Source of the DNA: Chitinophagaceae bacterium
GTDB lineage: Bacteria > Bacteroidota > Bacteroidia > Chitinophagales > Chitinophagaceae
Assembly: GCA_014379345.1 (NCBI GenBank)
Contig: JACMLY010000019.1
Location: 1-55,763 of the forward strand
Length of the DNA: 55,763 nt
Direction of reading: 5' to 3'
Shown: in pieces, positions 17,801-27,400 of the stretch
Numbering within the stretch: position 1 is the stretch's first letter
Layout of the letters: each line of letters begins with the position of its first letter
Notes under the pieces: generated by a model
The model's database searches: none
Told to the model about the DNA's origin: nothing
What the model saw: only the letters and a program-made list of their open reading frames with translations
Made by a program: the position numbers and the translations under genes

Positions 17801-20800
17801 CAGTAATTTTTTAAAGGGATCATAACTTACGCGGGAATCTACAACCGTAATTTTTACCGGAAGCCCTTCTTCCGTTGTAATGAATGGCGCGGTATATGTT
17901 TTACTGTCACTGATCAAACCAAAAAAATCGTTTACAACAGCAGCATCATAGACAAGCGCCATTTTGGATTTAGCAAAAGCAAAGTCGGCATTGTCGGGAG
18001 CAATTCCATGTTCTTTCTCAATTGCATTCAGTACATCGCGGATAGCTTTAATATTCTTCAGCAAAATTTTATCAGCGGGAGCAAGTTTATTAGCTTCGTC
18101 TTTGTTGCGTAACAAATAATTGAGATCAATTATTTTTAATGATGCCTGCTTCAAAGCCTTTACTACAGTGATGAATTGGAGCAGGGAAGGCTCATCCTGT
18201 TCCATATCGTCGGCCAGCGGATCGATCCCCGTAATTGTGGAGAGGTCATTGATATCCTGGACGCGCATCTTTAACAATTTTGCGCATTGCTCCAGCTTAT
18301 AGGCAGGATCTTTCTCATCATCCCACAAAACCAAAATGCTTTGTATTTTTTTATTGCTTAGTGACAGCAGGTCCATTATTCTTTTGAGATTGGCAAGTCG
18401 CGCAAGAAGCGTAATAAAAGTTGTGTCTATATTGGCAATTGTTAAATCAGCTGCTGCCAGGGGCATTAAAGTGATCGTGGCATGATCAGTAGTCTCAATG
18501 CTCCAACCGGTTTTTTTCCAAAGCCTGATAAACCGGTGAAGTTTGTGATAGGCCAGCTCGTTCAACCTGTTATTTGCATTATCTGGAAGTGCAAACCGGA
18601 GCTGAACATCGGCAAAGTTACATTCACTGGTTTTTGGGCCCGCATCTGTCAAAGTTACCAGGCCCATGATCAATTGTTGGTTGTCCCTGAGCCATTGCTT
18701 TACATCGCCGCCATAATCCGCAACAATGATATCAGCCGGCAGCAAAGCATCTATGTCAGCATCAGTTGTGGTTCCATCGTAGAATGATTGCAAGGTGGCG
18801 AGCGGTATTGTGGTTTTTTCTAACAAAGGCACCAATACGATCCCCGGGTTAATGAATGCTGTTTTTAACAGGCTCACTACTTCTTCGTAACTAATATTTA
18901 CGCGACGACTAAATATTTTTCCATTAGAGATGGCTGTATTTAATTGATCGATGGTTGCTGCGGCGGGTTCACCAAAATATTCGGGTAGGGAATGAATGGC
19001 GGTATCTGTCAGTATTTTGTATTCCTCTGTATTCAGATTGATGAGGTCCTTGCCCGCAGACGTTGCATCGCGGAATATTTGCAAGGAGCCTGGCAGCGAA
19101 ACATCCCATGCATTGAACAATAGTCGCAGTGCCTCAAGGGGATAATCAAATGGAAGATCGTACGGATATACCTTTGTCTTTACTTCATCGTAGGCTGCTG
19201 TCATTACAAACTGGGGATCGGCGAGAAGTTCTGCCGTAGTTGTGGATGCCGTAATATCGTGTCCCTTAAAAAGGTCAAGATTCCCATTGATCACATAGTA
19301 TTCCAGTATTTCATTTACAATATCAATGTACGGCAGGATGGTGTTCGTATTTTCGCAGGTCAGTTGCAGGTGTTGTATATCAGGTCTTCGTTTCAGTAGA
19401 ACCTCTATGGGGTTGTCTTTATCATGCGGTACGTCATCGAGATCAATAAACTGGAGCAGATCTACCAGGTAGGCAGCAGGACTTAATACCGACTTACAAT
19501 GGTCGCATGCACAATAATCCATATTGCCAAACAACTCTTCAAGGGTAGGGTAGGCAATAATTTCATTCTCTTCCTTTTTCAACTTCCCGGTAATTCCATA
19601 AATATTGGGTGCTGCCCTGTATGTAAGGTAGGTCGTAGCGAGGTTCATGACGGCACTCTGTACTTCACTTGCCTTATTATATGTAAGCTCGGCTTCTTTG
19701 GTGCTGGAGAATGTTTCTCCATATTTCATCATAAACTCCCCCTTTGAGTACCTGGTTATTTGTAATGCGGAGGTTAGCCCCGTTTTTGACAATGCCTCCA
19801 TTGCGTCATTGGAAGGCGTTAGCTGGTACAATCGTTCAATGGTTTTCACACCTTCTTTCGACTTCTCACTCAAAGCCCCGAAGCCTTCCCATTTTTTAAC
19901 AGGTTGTAGCCCGATCGTGAACTTCTGCTGATTGTTATTCAGGAATTGATACATTTCCTGCTTGGGGAGGTCAGCAGCAGTCTTGATCTCATCATTATTC
20001 ATCATTTCCGCAACTACCGCCGTTGGATAGCTGATATTGACCAACGTGGCCATATGCTTTGCATATTCGTTCTTATCGATCCCCTGCGGAACATCATTTT
20101 CAATAATGGAGTTCCATTTGTCGGGTTTATAAAATCCGTTACTAGCCAGATCAGCCGGATCAGCGATTCGATGCGTGTCATAAATTCTTTTGACTAGCGG
20201 AGCATTGTGAACGGTCAGGTATCCGAGCTTACCATCCAGCTGGAGCGATTTTATTGTATTTTCTTCAATTCCCTTTTCCTTTAAAATTGTCCAGAACTTA
20301 TTCGTATCCCCTGAAGACTGTTTCGCGCTTTGAACAAATAACTTTTTCTGATCATCGTTCAAACGAATGCTCAGCATAGAACCAAGGGTGGAAGCTCCCC
20401 CGGTAGAAACGTTGTCCAGCAAAAAATTGATTCCGTAATTATCGAATGCCTTGGCAGTTTCTCCAATACGTCCATCGTCGGCAATTACTTTTTCTTCAAC
20501 TGCTTTTTTTAAAACATTTTGTAAGGTGGTTGACGAAAGCCTGCTTAAGGCTTCTTTGTCATTTGGTAATCCCGCCCTGAATAATGCATAAAAATGAGAA
20601 GACGGAATATTTGTTTCAGCGCTCCATTTTTCCGACTCTACCGCCATAGCCACCATACGTGCATCCCAGGCTGATTTGTTTGCCAGATGAGATATCTGGC
20701 CTCTCTCGGCGCTTTCTGTAATATCCTTCATTGAGATCCTGCCAAGGTGGGGCTTTATATCATTTAATAATCTTTGGTGCTCATGCTCCTTTTCTGGAGT

Positions 20801-21361
20801 GAGATCGGAAATAATGACGTCAAGTGTCTCCTCAACTCCTGCGTTGTATTTAACGGCAGACCGGCCCAATTCCTGCACAGCTGCTCCAGCTTCAATGACC
20901 CGTACCTGAAGATCATGTTTCAGATTCCTGGATGAGTCTGCAGGGTAGGAAAAACTATAATTTCCTTCCGCGCCGGTAACTGTTTCACCTAAAATTTTAT
21001 CGGCTTCAAGCCCGGTGCTGTAAATAATTACTTTCGCATTCTTCAACGGCACTCCGCGTACAGTGATCACCTTTCCTGTAAGTTTATTATTTTCTGTCGC
21101 GGGTTCGTTTTCAAACGCCCCACTTTCTTTAAGCAATTTATTGAGATGAATAGCTGTCTGCTCCCCTACGAAGCCATCTGTTTCATTTAACCGGAATTGC
21201 CGCTGAATAGTGATTACAGCCTTTCGGGTTGAATCATTGTATTCTTTATTTCGAATTTCTGTATCGTTAACCTGATTGCGTAAGAACAGAAGCGCTGCAT
21301 GAAGGTTTGCGATCGCTTCTTTTGAGCTCTGCGCGTTTACCGGGGGAATAATAGGTAACAT
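14831..21361 (-). CDS. Tc toxin A subunit, N-terminal part, with peptidoglycan-binding-like N-terminus
   Basis: In this 2176-residue protein, residues about 12-90 resemble a PG_binding_1 fold (AVITIQRQFRLNETDGFVGE, then TAIHLNKLL). Residues about 107-196 are a carboxypeptidase-regulatory-like beta domain (LTGKVITVRGVPLKNAKVII ... GAEGNYSFSYP). A helical VRP1/TcA shell follows with the diagnostic YCACDHCKSVLSPAAYLVDL near 614-635 and RLWKKTGWSIETTDH near 943. About 1640-1800 is the ABC-toxin N-terminal-type domain (SLMNLEPDIAPASIRAEQWQ, FLYPENWLEPELRD). About 1800-1910 is the neuraminidase-like domain (EGEHLFPVIWKKRLFVFWLS). Together with the next gene it makes a complete TcA, as in other split A subunits such as YenA1/YenA2 or TccA/TccB. 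There is no secretion signal. Confidence 0.9.
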   Translation of the reverse strand: MLPIIPPVNAQSSKEAIANLHAALLFLRNQVNDTEIRNKEYNDSTRKAVITIQRQFRLNETDGFVGEQTAIHLNKLLKESGAFENEPATENNKLTGKVITVRGVPLKNAKVIIYSTGLEADKILGETVTGAEGNYSFSYPADSSRNLKHDLQVRVIEAGAAVQELGRSAVKYNAGVEETLDVIISDLTPEKEHEHQRLLNDIKPHLGRISMKDITESAERGQISHLANKSAWDARMVAMAVESEKWSAETNIPSSHFYALFRAGLPNDKEALSRLSSTTLQNVLKKAVEEKVIADDGRIGETAKAFDNYGINFLLDNVSTGGASTLGSMLSIRLNDDQKKLFVQSAKQSSGDTNKFWTILKEKGIEENTIKSLQLDGKLGYLTVHNAPLVKRIYDTHRIADPADLASNGFYKPDKWNSIIENDVPQGIDKNEYAKHMATLVNISYPTAVVAEMMNNDEIKTAADLPKQEMYQFLNNNQQKFTIGLQPVKKWEGFGALSEKSKEGVKTIERLYQLTPSNDAMEALSKTGLTSALQITRYSKGEFMMKYGETFSSTKEAELTYNKASEVQSAVMNLATTYLTYRAAPNIYGITGKLKKEENEIIAYPTLEELFGNMDYCACDHCKSVLSPAAYLVDLLQFIDLDDVPHDKDNPIEVLLKRRPDIQHLQLTCENTNTILPYIDIVNEILEYYVINGNLDLFKGHDITASTTTAELLADPQFVMTAAYDEVKTKVYPYDLPFDYPLEALRLLFNAWDVSLPGSLQIFRDATSAGKDLINLNTEEYKILTDTAIHSLPEYFGEPAAATIDQLNTAISNGKIFSRRVNISYEEVVSLLKTAFINPGIVLVPLLEKTTIPLATLQSFYDGTTTDADIDALLPADIIVADYGGDVKQWLRDNQQLIMGLVTLTDAGPKTSECNFADVQLRFALPDNANNRLNELAYHKLHRFIRLWKKTGWSIETTDHATITLMPLAAADLTIANIDTTFITLLARLANLKRIMDLLSLSNKKIQSILVLWDDEKDPAYKLEQCAKLLKMRVQDINDLSTITGIDPLADDMEQDEPSLLQFITVVKALKQASLKIIDLNYLLRNKDEANKLAPADKILLKNIKAIRDVLNAIEKEHGIAPDNADFAFAKSKMALVYDAAVVNDFFGLISDSKTYTAPFITTEEGLPVKITVVDSRVSYDPFKKLLGYNGIILTAAKNALAAAADALVLADMAVITTQPLLDAFKLDLKAKLDALALSGNDDLISFGNNYPELKIVYDAVKAQADPAAQTTALLAGILPELKSRMKGNSLKQTLAAIVKAEPDLISTLTAKKETLQSAGDNTKAIVYDFLQLEQSISFNTNQTYSLYLDAPATDDYIIYVRAPQNTVVTVTIGGVIIINAVTIDASGEVKNSVPLNLKAGELHETELIISALPAGSSAELLWRTKGMAKAVISAGNIYIRQNVDHAKTSLIRLQKAVMLNRLFKFTAVESEYFAAGNTETKNFLNELDTDGTIADVDLHNLWNKLFLLVFFTGVKSETEQEENDWVRVLEDPEVKNLQGNSLLLDMNYWKKADLDSVLTHFAFVITDLSQLSKLKKVMAAMYMVVTIDYPAADVISWSVATPTLLLINDIKQKIKDKTDDAAWLETMQTISDTLRNKQRDALVSYVLYHKRPSPEINTADKLYEYFLIDVQMDACMKTSRIKQAISTVQLFIHRSLMNLEPDIAPASIRAEQWQWMQRYRVWEANRKVFLYPENWLEPELRDNKSSFFKELEGELLQSDINDELAELSFLNYLKKLDDIARLEIVGMYVEEREKGNQFDDILHVFGRTNGATRQYYYRRYEYGYWTPWEKVTLNIEGEHLFPVIWKKRLFVFWLSIVEKAEQVDKSKDLVEISKDTWGNHSKISASISMCWGEYYKGKWTSPKSTEPQQPIVIGNHSVFEPYKILLFVRKEKNPPLSERLIFSLSYNGPAANNNKKFTITYTSKNAPPVIEEQTDAALDKIIEFNSILFRRAYQSSPSATLLNTNSLIVPRTKEFRVTIKQPYNASQEYLTEKLLTKTNKLFNGFKISPLRHGVENQWEGPIFYDDEQCTFFIKPDEDLTVPLWRYDSYYDLGIYEKFIPELEIPPLVEKPVSKWPPKGMIFDKEDMVSNPWEVNESFVNKNENYKNVMVSNKIFIVGNTRFGVGGKIGSEEFNI

Positions 21362-21459
21362 GGTTTCAGTATTTTAGTTTTTTGTGATGTTAATTAAATT
21401 GCATCGGCCATTGCTAATCGTGTAGTTGCCACCCGACATCCCATTCACCATTTACCCTT

Positions 21460-24400
21460 TTATTTCAACACCAGGTCATAGTTTAAATTCCCTGCGGGCT
21501 CAATCTTCGTGATCTCGTCTTTTGAATCAGAAATTTTGAATTTCTCTTGTAAATAATTCGACTGTTCGGCGGCAACCTGGTTCCTAAGACTGTTTTTTGC
21601 AACAATCGTAAAGAAGCCCAGTGGTACTGCGGGCGCGCCAAGGATCAATTGGCCAAGATTGGTTCCAATTCTAAATCCCTGTTTTGCGCCTTCTACTACA
21701 TTATTGCCGGAAAACAACGCTACTACGAAGCCTGTTAAACCGCCTAAAACGCCGCCGATCATTCCACCCAACAGGCCGCCTATTTTGCCGAAGATCGTTC
21801 CTCCGATTCCCAGTACGTTGAGTTTTAAAAAATCATCTTTGTATTTGTTCTCGATGTCTTTTAAACCGGTATATACCTCCTTCCATTCTGCTTCTGTCAT
21901 TTTTTTTCGTGCCGCCACTGAATCACCCAGGATCCCTTTTTCCTTCATCAGCTCAAGGCCTTTTTCGGTATCCTTGATCACCTGGTGAAATTCTTCAAAG
22001 GATTTTTCTCCAACCGCCAAATCTGCTTCCGGGAATAACAGGTGGCCGAGGCCTGCCCCTTCACTAACTCCCGGAAGGTGATAACTGGCATCCTGGATGG
22101 GATGTAACATATAAATGCCTGCTTCTTCAATCTTGTCTGAATCTGATTTATTATCAATATTTCTTTTATTGAAACTCTCCAGTATCGCTTTTACTTTCGT
22201 TTCCCTGTCACCTTCTCCCAATGCATGGATGTCCTGGTTTACCCTGTCATAGTCTCCTTTAATACTATTTATTTCTGACCCATATTTATCCTCCGTGTCT
22301 GGACGGTTGGCGGCCCTCCCAATAGCAATGGCTTTTTCTTTGTCCACATATTGCAGGGCAATTATTCGCGTGAGATAATCATGAACCGGCGTATTTGCTT
22401 TTCCATCGGGATCGAAATACTTCACAGGGTTCTGTTTGGCGTACGCAAATACATTTAAGCCATCCCTGATCCCTGCCGGATCGGCTGCAGTCCAACGGCA
22501 TAGCCACATCACATAATAACGGGCGCCATGATAATTAAGTCCGGTTTCTTCATCCCGTTCTTTTCCGGTATAACGGTACCGCCTGGCTGCCACTTCACGA
22601 TTGGCATCAATGGTGGCAAAAGACGCGGTGCCATACGGGAAATATTCTTCATAGGAAATGATCTGCGCCAGCTCGTCTAACTCAAGAGAAGCCGATCCAA
22701 GATGATTATTATATTGATATCTTGTTAACTGTGATTCAGTATTTCCAGCCGGTTTTATCACTGGTGTATCTACCATCGCTACACGTTGCTGACCGTCCAT
22801 TACGTGAAGGGTCTCTCTTTCAAGCACGATGTTACCGGCGCCATTTGTTTCTCTGAAGATCTCGATACCGGCGAGATAGATCCTCTCCATGATCACTCCA
22901 TTCTGCCTTTCTATCACTTTTCTGGTTCTTTGGCCGCTGGCATCATACACGTAGTAAGCAGTTCCACCACCTCCCAGGACGGCCTGTTTAAAATGATCTG
23001 TGAAATTCCATACTTCATTTTGTACTGTCTCCAATCCGTGCATGTTTCCATGCGCATCATAGGTATAATCATAGTCGTCTCCGCTGATGGAGGTCTTTGT
23101 AAGCCGGTTATTGAGATTGTTATTGTTATCATATTCAAACAACCTGGTGAACCCACTGTTTTTCGAAACATGCTTTTGTTCTTTGATATTGCCTGCCTTA
23201 TCATAGATATATGTTTCGGTATAATTCCTAAAAGCATTGGCATCATTGGCATCGATAACAATATTGTTAACGAAGGGATGATTGCGGAAGGAATTGTTAT
23301 TGGCAAGCGTCCCCTTGTTTTGTATGTCTGTTTGACCGGCATGCTTTCTTCCCGTGGCACTTACCAGCCGGTAAACAGCATCATATAGATAATTGTTTAC
23401 AGCACGCGCCTGTTCGCCATCAAAGAAAATATCCGGATGGGCATCATCCCTGATCGTGGTGATATTGCCCATCGGATCATACGTATATTTTAGATCCTGT
23501 AAAACGGTTGGACCAGGATTGCGGGTAGTTTTTAAATTGATCAGCCGGAAGGTTTCTTTGTCGTATGTGTAGGTTGTCTTTGTACCATTGTTATAAAATA
23601 TTTCTTCGCGTTGGCCCTTGGCGTCGTACCTGATCGTTGTGATGAATGGAGTAACCGCAGCATTGCCTGCTAGTTTCACATCTACCCTGGCTAAGAGTCC
23701 TGCTTCATTATAGCCGGGGAAAATTTCATGCGGCAGCATTGTGGGTGAATGCGGCGTAATTGACTTTACCGGCCTGTTTAACGCGTCGTATTCTGTGGAA
23801 CTGGTAAATATTGCCGTTTCCAATGCAACCGCAGGAACAGTAGTCCAATCGACGGTGTTTTTATATTCACGTGTCAACTGCCTGGTTCCCTCCAACAGGT
23901 TTCCTTTAAAATCAAATTTGTTATTTGATACAATACCTGACTGGTCATATTGTTTGTAAATCGCACCCTTTAAATTATTTGTTTTGTTATTGATTATTGC
24001 TTCTCCATATTCTACCCGGCTAACTGTTATGGCATTCGCCAGCCCGTCTTTCATCAACGACCTGGTCAATCTTCGCAGCTCATCATATTCAAAATTAAAT
24101 TCGTGATTGCGGTCGTCCCATGTTATTAAAGGATTACCGGTAACATCCTTTACCATCCAGCGGCTGCCGGCATCTATGCTGACCTGCTTTATCCTGTTAC
24201 CCGTTATATCGTAGCTGTATTGCACTACAGGGCGATTCAATGCATCTTTAATTTCAAGTTCATTGCCTTCAATATCAAGTCTTACAGTCGTGGTCAGTTT
24301 ATTATCGCCTGCAATTTCTCCCGCATTCAAAAATCCATTACCCTTATCTGTAGTCGTTAAAAAAATTCTTCCCAGTGTATCAAGGTGAGCAATTTTTGGA

Positions 24401-27400
24401 GTATTGTCATGTTTGGCGGCGAGCCATGCAGCTCTGGCGTCGGCAGTTGCAGGTTCAGGTTGTAAGGGGTCTGGGCTACCGAATTTTACATACCATCCAC
24501 TGTCTTTTACTGTATCGTTGAAGTCATAGTCAGTCTGTTGCCAGGGTGTAAATTCAACCTTGCTGTATGTTTTATTCGGAGCGCGTGTGAGAATTATTCT
24601 TCCCAAAGGATCATACAGGATAACCGGTGTAACTCCAAGTTCAACCATTTCCCTTTCATCATCAAATTCAGGTGTTGTACTGAAGTATGGCTCATATTGT
24701 TTTACGATATTTCCTTTGTTGTTTAGTATTGTTCGTCCATTACCTGTCCAACGCAGCAAAGGCGCCGTATCCGGAATTTGTGTAACGGTTCCATCAGCAT
24801 TCACCTGCAGGGCAGCGCCTGGTTCTGCCTGCAATTTTTTTAGTACTTCATGGCCGCTGCCGTCGGAATATGAATACGACTCCTGCCATGCAGTTTGATG
24901 AAGTGCATCAGCATGGTAATGCGTTTCCCGGCTGGATTTTTTAAAGAAGTTGGGCCGCGGTTTGTAATTATTTAAATCGAACCCGGGTGATGCTGATTGA
25001 TTTCGCCATTCAAATAAATGGTATTCGAGGATGGATGAGGGAAAATCATCAGCTGCCTTCGTTTCTACTTTCGTATTGTCGAATTCATCGCCCGAATCCA
25101 AACCTTTCTTGCCGATGAAAAAGGATGTAACCACCATACCCAATTCATCGAATCTTACAGCTGTTTCATTGTCATTGGTGTCCTTTACATGATAAGGAGT
25201 GAGTGTACGATAGTTAAACTCTTTTACCAGGAGTTCGTTGTTCAAAGGGTCTGTTATCTTCTCCGCAAATAAAAAATAACTGGCGTCATATTCAACCTTT
25301 GTTGTTTTGCCAAAAGGATTGGTGATTTGCGTTGAAACATAAAAATGATCCACATCATAATTGCGTGTGCCGGAAGACTGCCAGAAATAATTATCTGTAA
25401 ATAGGTAGCCTCCCTTTAAAGGATCGGTTAAAACGTTTTGTAATGCCGCCAGCGTCATTTTTGAGCTGAAAATAGCTGTGAGAGTGCCTTGATTGAATGC
25501 AGCCTTGTACGATTGATGCAGCAGTCCTTTAGGTTCACTCATCCCCAATGGCAGCACCGCAATTCCATTGTCCCCGCGATATTGATGTCGCAAAAATTCA
25601 ATCAGTCTTTTTTGTATTCCGCCCGTGAAAGGTTTTTCGTAATCAATGAATACGGCATTGAGGCACGCCGTTTTTACCTGGTTAAAGTCAAAATAGGTGG
25701 CGGGACTGGCAAGCCCTTTTATTTCATATAACTTACTCGAATGGAGTAGGGGAGAACGGTGATGTAGCGGTTTGGGAACATCTTTGGTGTATTCATTATC
25801 TGTGTAAAGAATATGTATTGATTCCTGTTCCGGTTTATTAAGGGGATCGCCTGGAAGCGGCGGCCTTCTTGGATAAGCAATATTTACGCTTTGCAGGATA
25901 TTTCCAAATGGATCGACATCGAGGATAAAATTGTGTGTTATGCGGGGATCCGCTGCATTCCGTTCATATTGATACGTGATGCCTTCACTCTCATGCACAA
26001 AATATATCCCGTATTTATTGGCTTCTTTTTGCTGGATTTTTTTTATTCCACAATTATGCTGTTCTACCAGGTAGGGTATTTTTTCGAGGGGAGATCCATC
26101 CAATGCATATACCTCTTTTCTCAGAAGCATCCCTTTGCAGGCTCGCAATGTCTCGCGCAATTCATCTATCGATAGATCATTCGGAAGTTCGGGCTCGGGC
26201 AAAAGGTTTTCCGGCGTTACAGTATTCTGAAAATACTCCTTACTGAACTGGCTGATCATTTTTTCCCTGTCCAGAAAAGCACCGGTGTGAAACCATGATT
26301 TTGTGAGCACCGGCTGTTGGTGCAGGTCTTGTTCGATCACATTATTTCCAGCACCTGTCTTGATAAAATGATTTATTTGTTCAGCATCTTTTTGTTCTAC
26401 TCTTCCAAACCCGCGGAATTCTTTTTCGTGAAAATCGTAATAGCCATGATGATAAGAATATTCACTGGCGAATCGTGTTTTCATAATTCGGTCGTGGGTG
26501 ACTGTTTTAGAAACACAATGCACCGGGAAGTGCAGTTTGGATACCCATGGTTCGCCTTTAATTTTATCTTCAGAATAATATGTTGTAGAGGCTTTATATT
26601 CAAGTTCGACTTCCTTGCCCAGGTTATTTTTGTAACCGGTAAGAATATGTGGCTTTTTACTATTCAGCAGGTCAATATAACGCAGTGGCTGGTTCTGATG
26701 TTTGGGCAAATCGGAATTCCACACAATACAGGCAACGCCATTACCGAGAATATCCATAATGGATATTTGTGTGTAGGCAGATATTTCAGGAAATCCATCG
26801 ATGATCTTTGGTGCCACTAAGAAACTATTTCCATGCTGGTTCAGCCAGATGCTGCACTTGTTTTTACCGAGGTAAATCAGATCGGTGGTTCCTGAGCCAT
26901 CAATATCCGCAAGGTGAATAAAAGCAGTATTGAATTGATCGGGATGATCCAGGAGAGGTGAATGATCCATACTGATTTTTGCGCCGAAATTTCCATAACC
27001 CATATTGGGCCAGTAACACGTATCTCCATTTTTTATTCGTACCAGGTCTGTAAGGCCATCGCCTGACATATCGGCCAGAAAAATGCCCTGGCTGTTGTCT
27101 GAAAAAACCAGGGATGGACCTTTTTCATCATCCAGATTTTTTAAGACGCTTTTCGAAGCATCAAACCCCTTTTTACCGTCCGAGCGGTACCAGGTAAATA
27201 CCTCATCACCGGCGATTAGCACATCAGCCTTACCATCACCATTAAGGTCTATCAGCCGGAGATTGGGATCATCGAAATCAAAAGAAGGAACTTTTTCAAA
27301 TGGCTTGAAGCCCTGCCATTCCTTCTCCCGGTTCAATTCAAAAAAGCCCTTTGGTTCGGGTTGCCAATGCGCGATTTGCTTGATGCCGTCCGCTTCTAAT

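Noticed and set aside
22786..23388. 200-codon plus-strand ORF inside the TcB-TcC gene
   Set aside because: Antisense shadow of the Rhs coding region; the opposite strand encodes well-supported Rhs repeats.
26317..26820. 167-codon plus-strand ORF inside the TcB-TcC gene
   Set aside because: Antisense shadow of the TcdB middle region.
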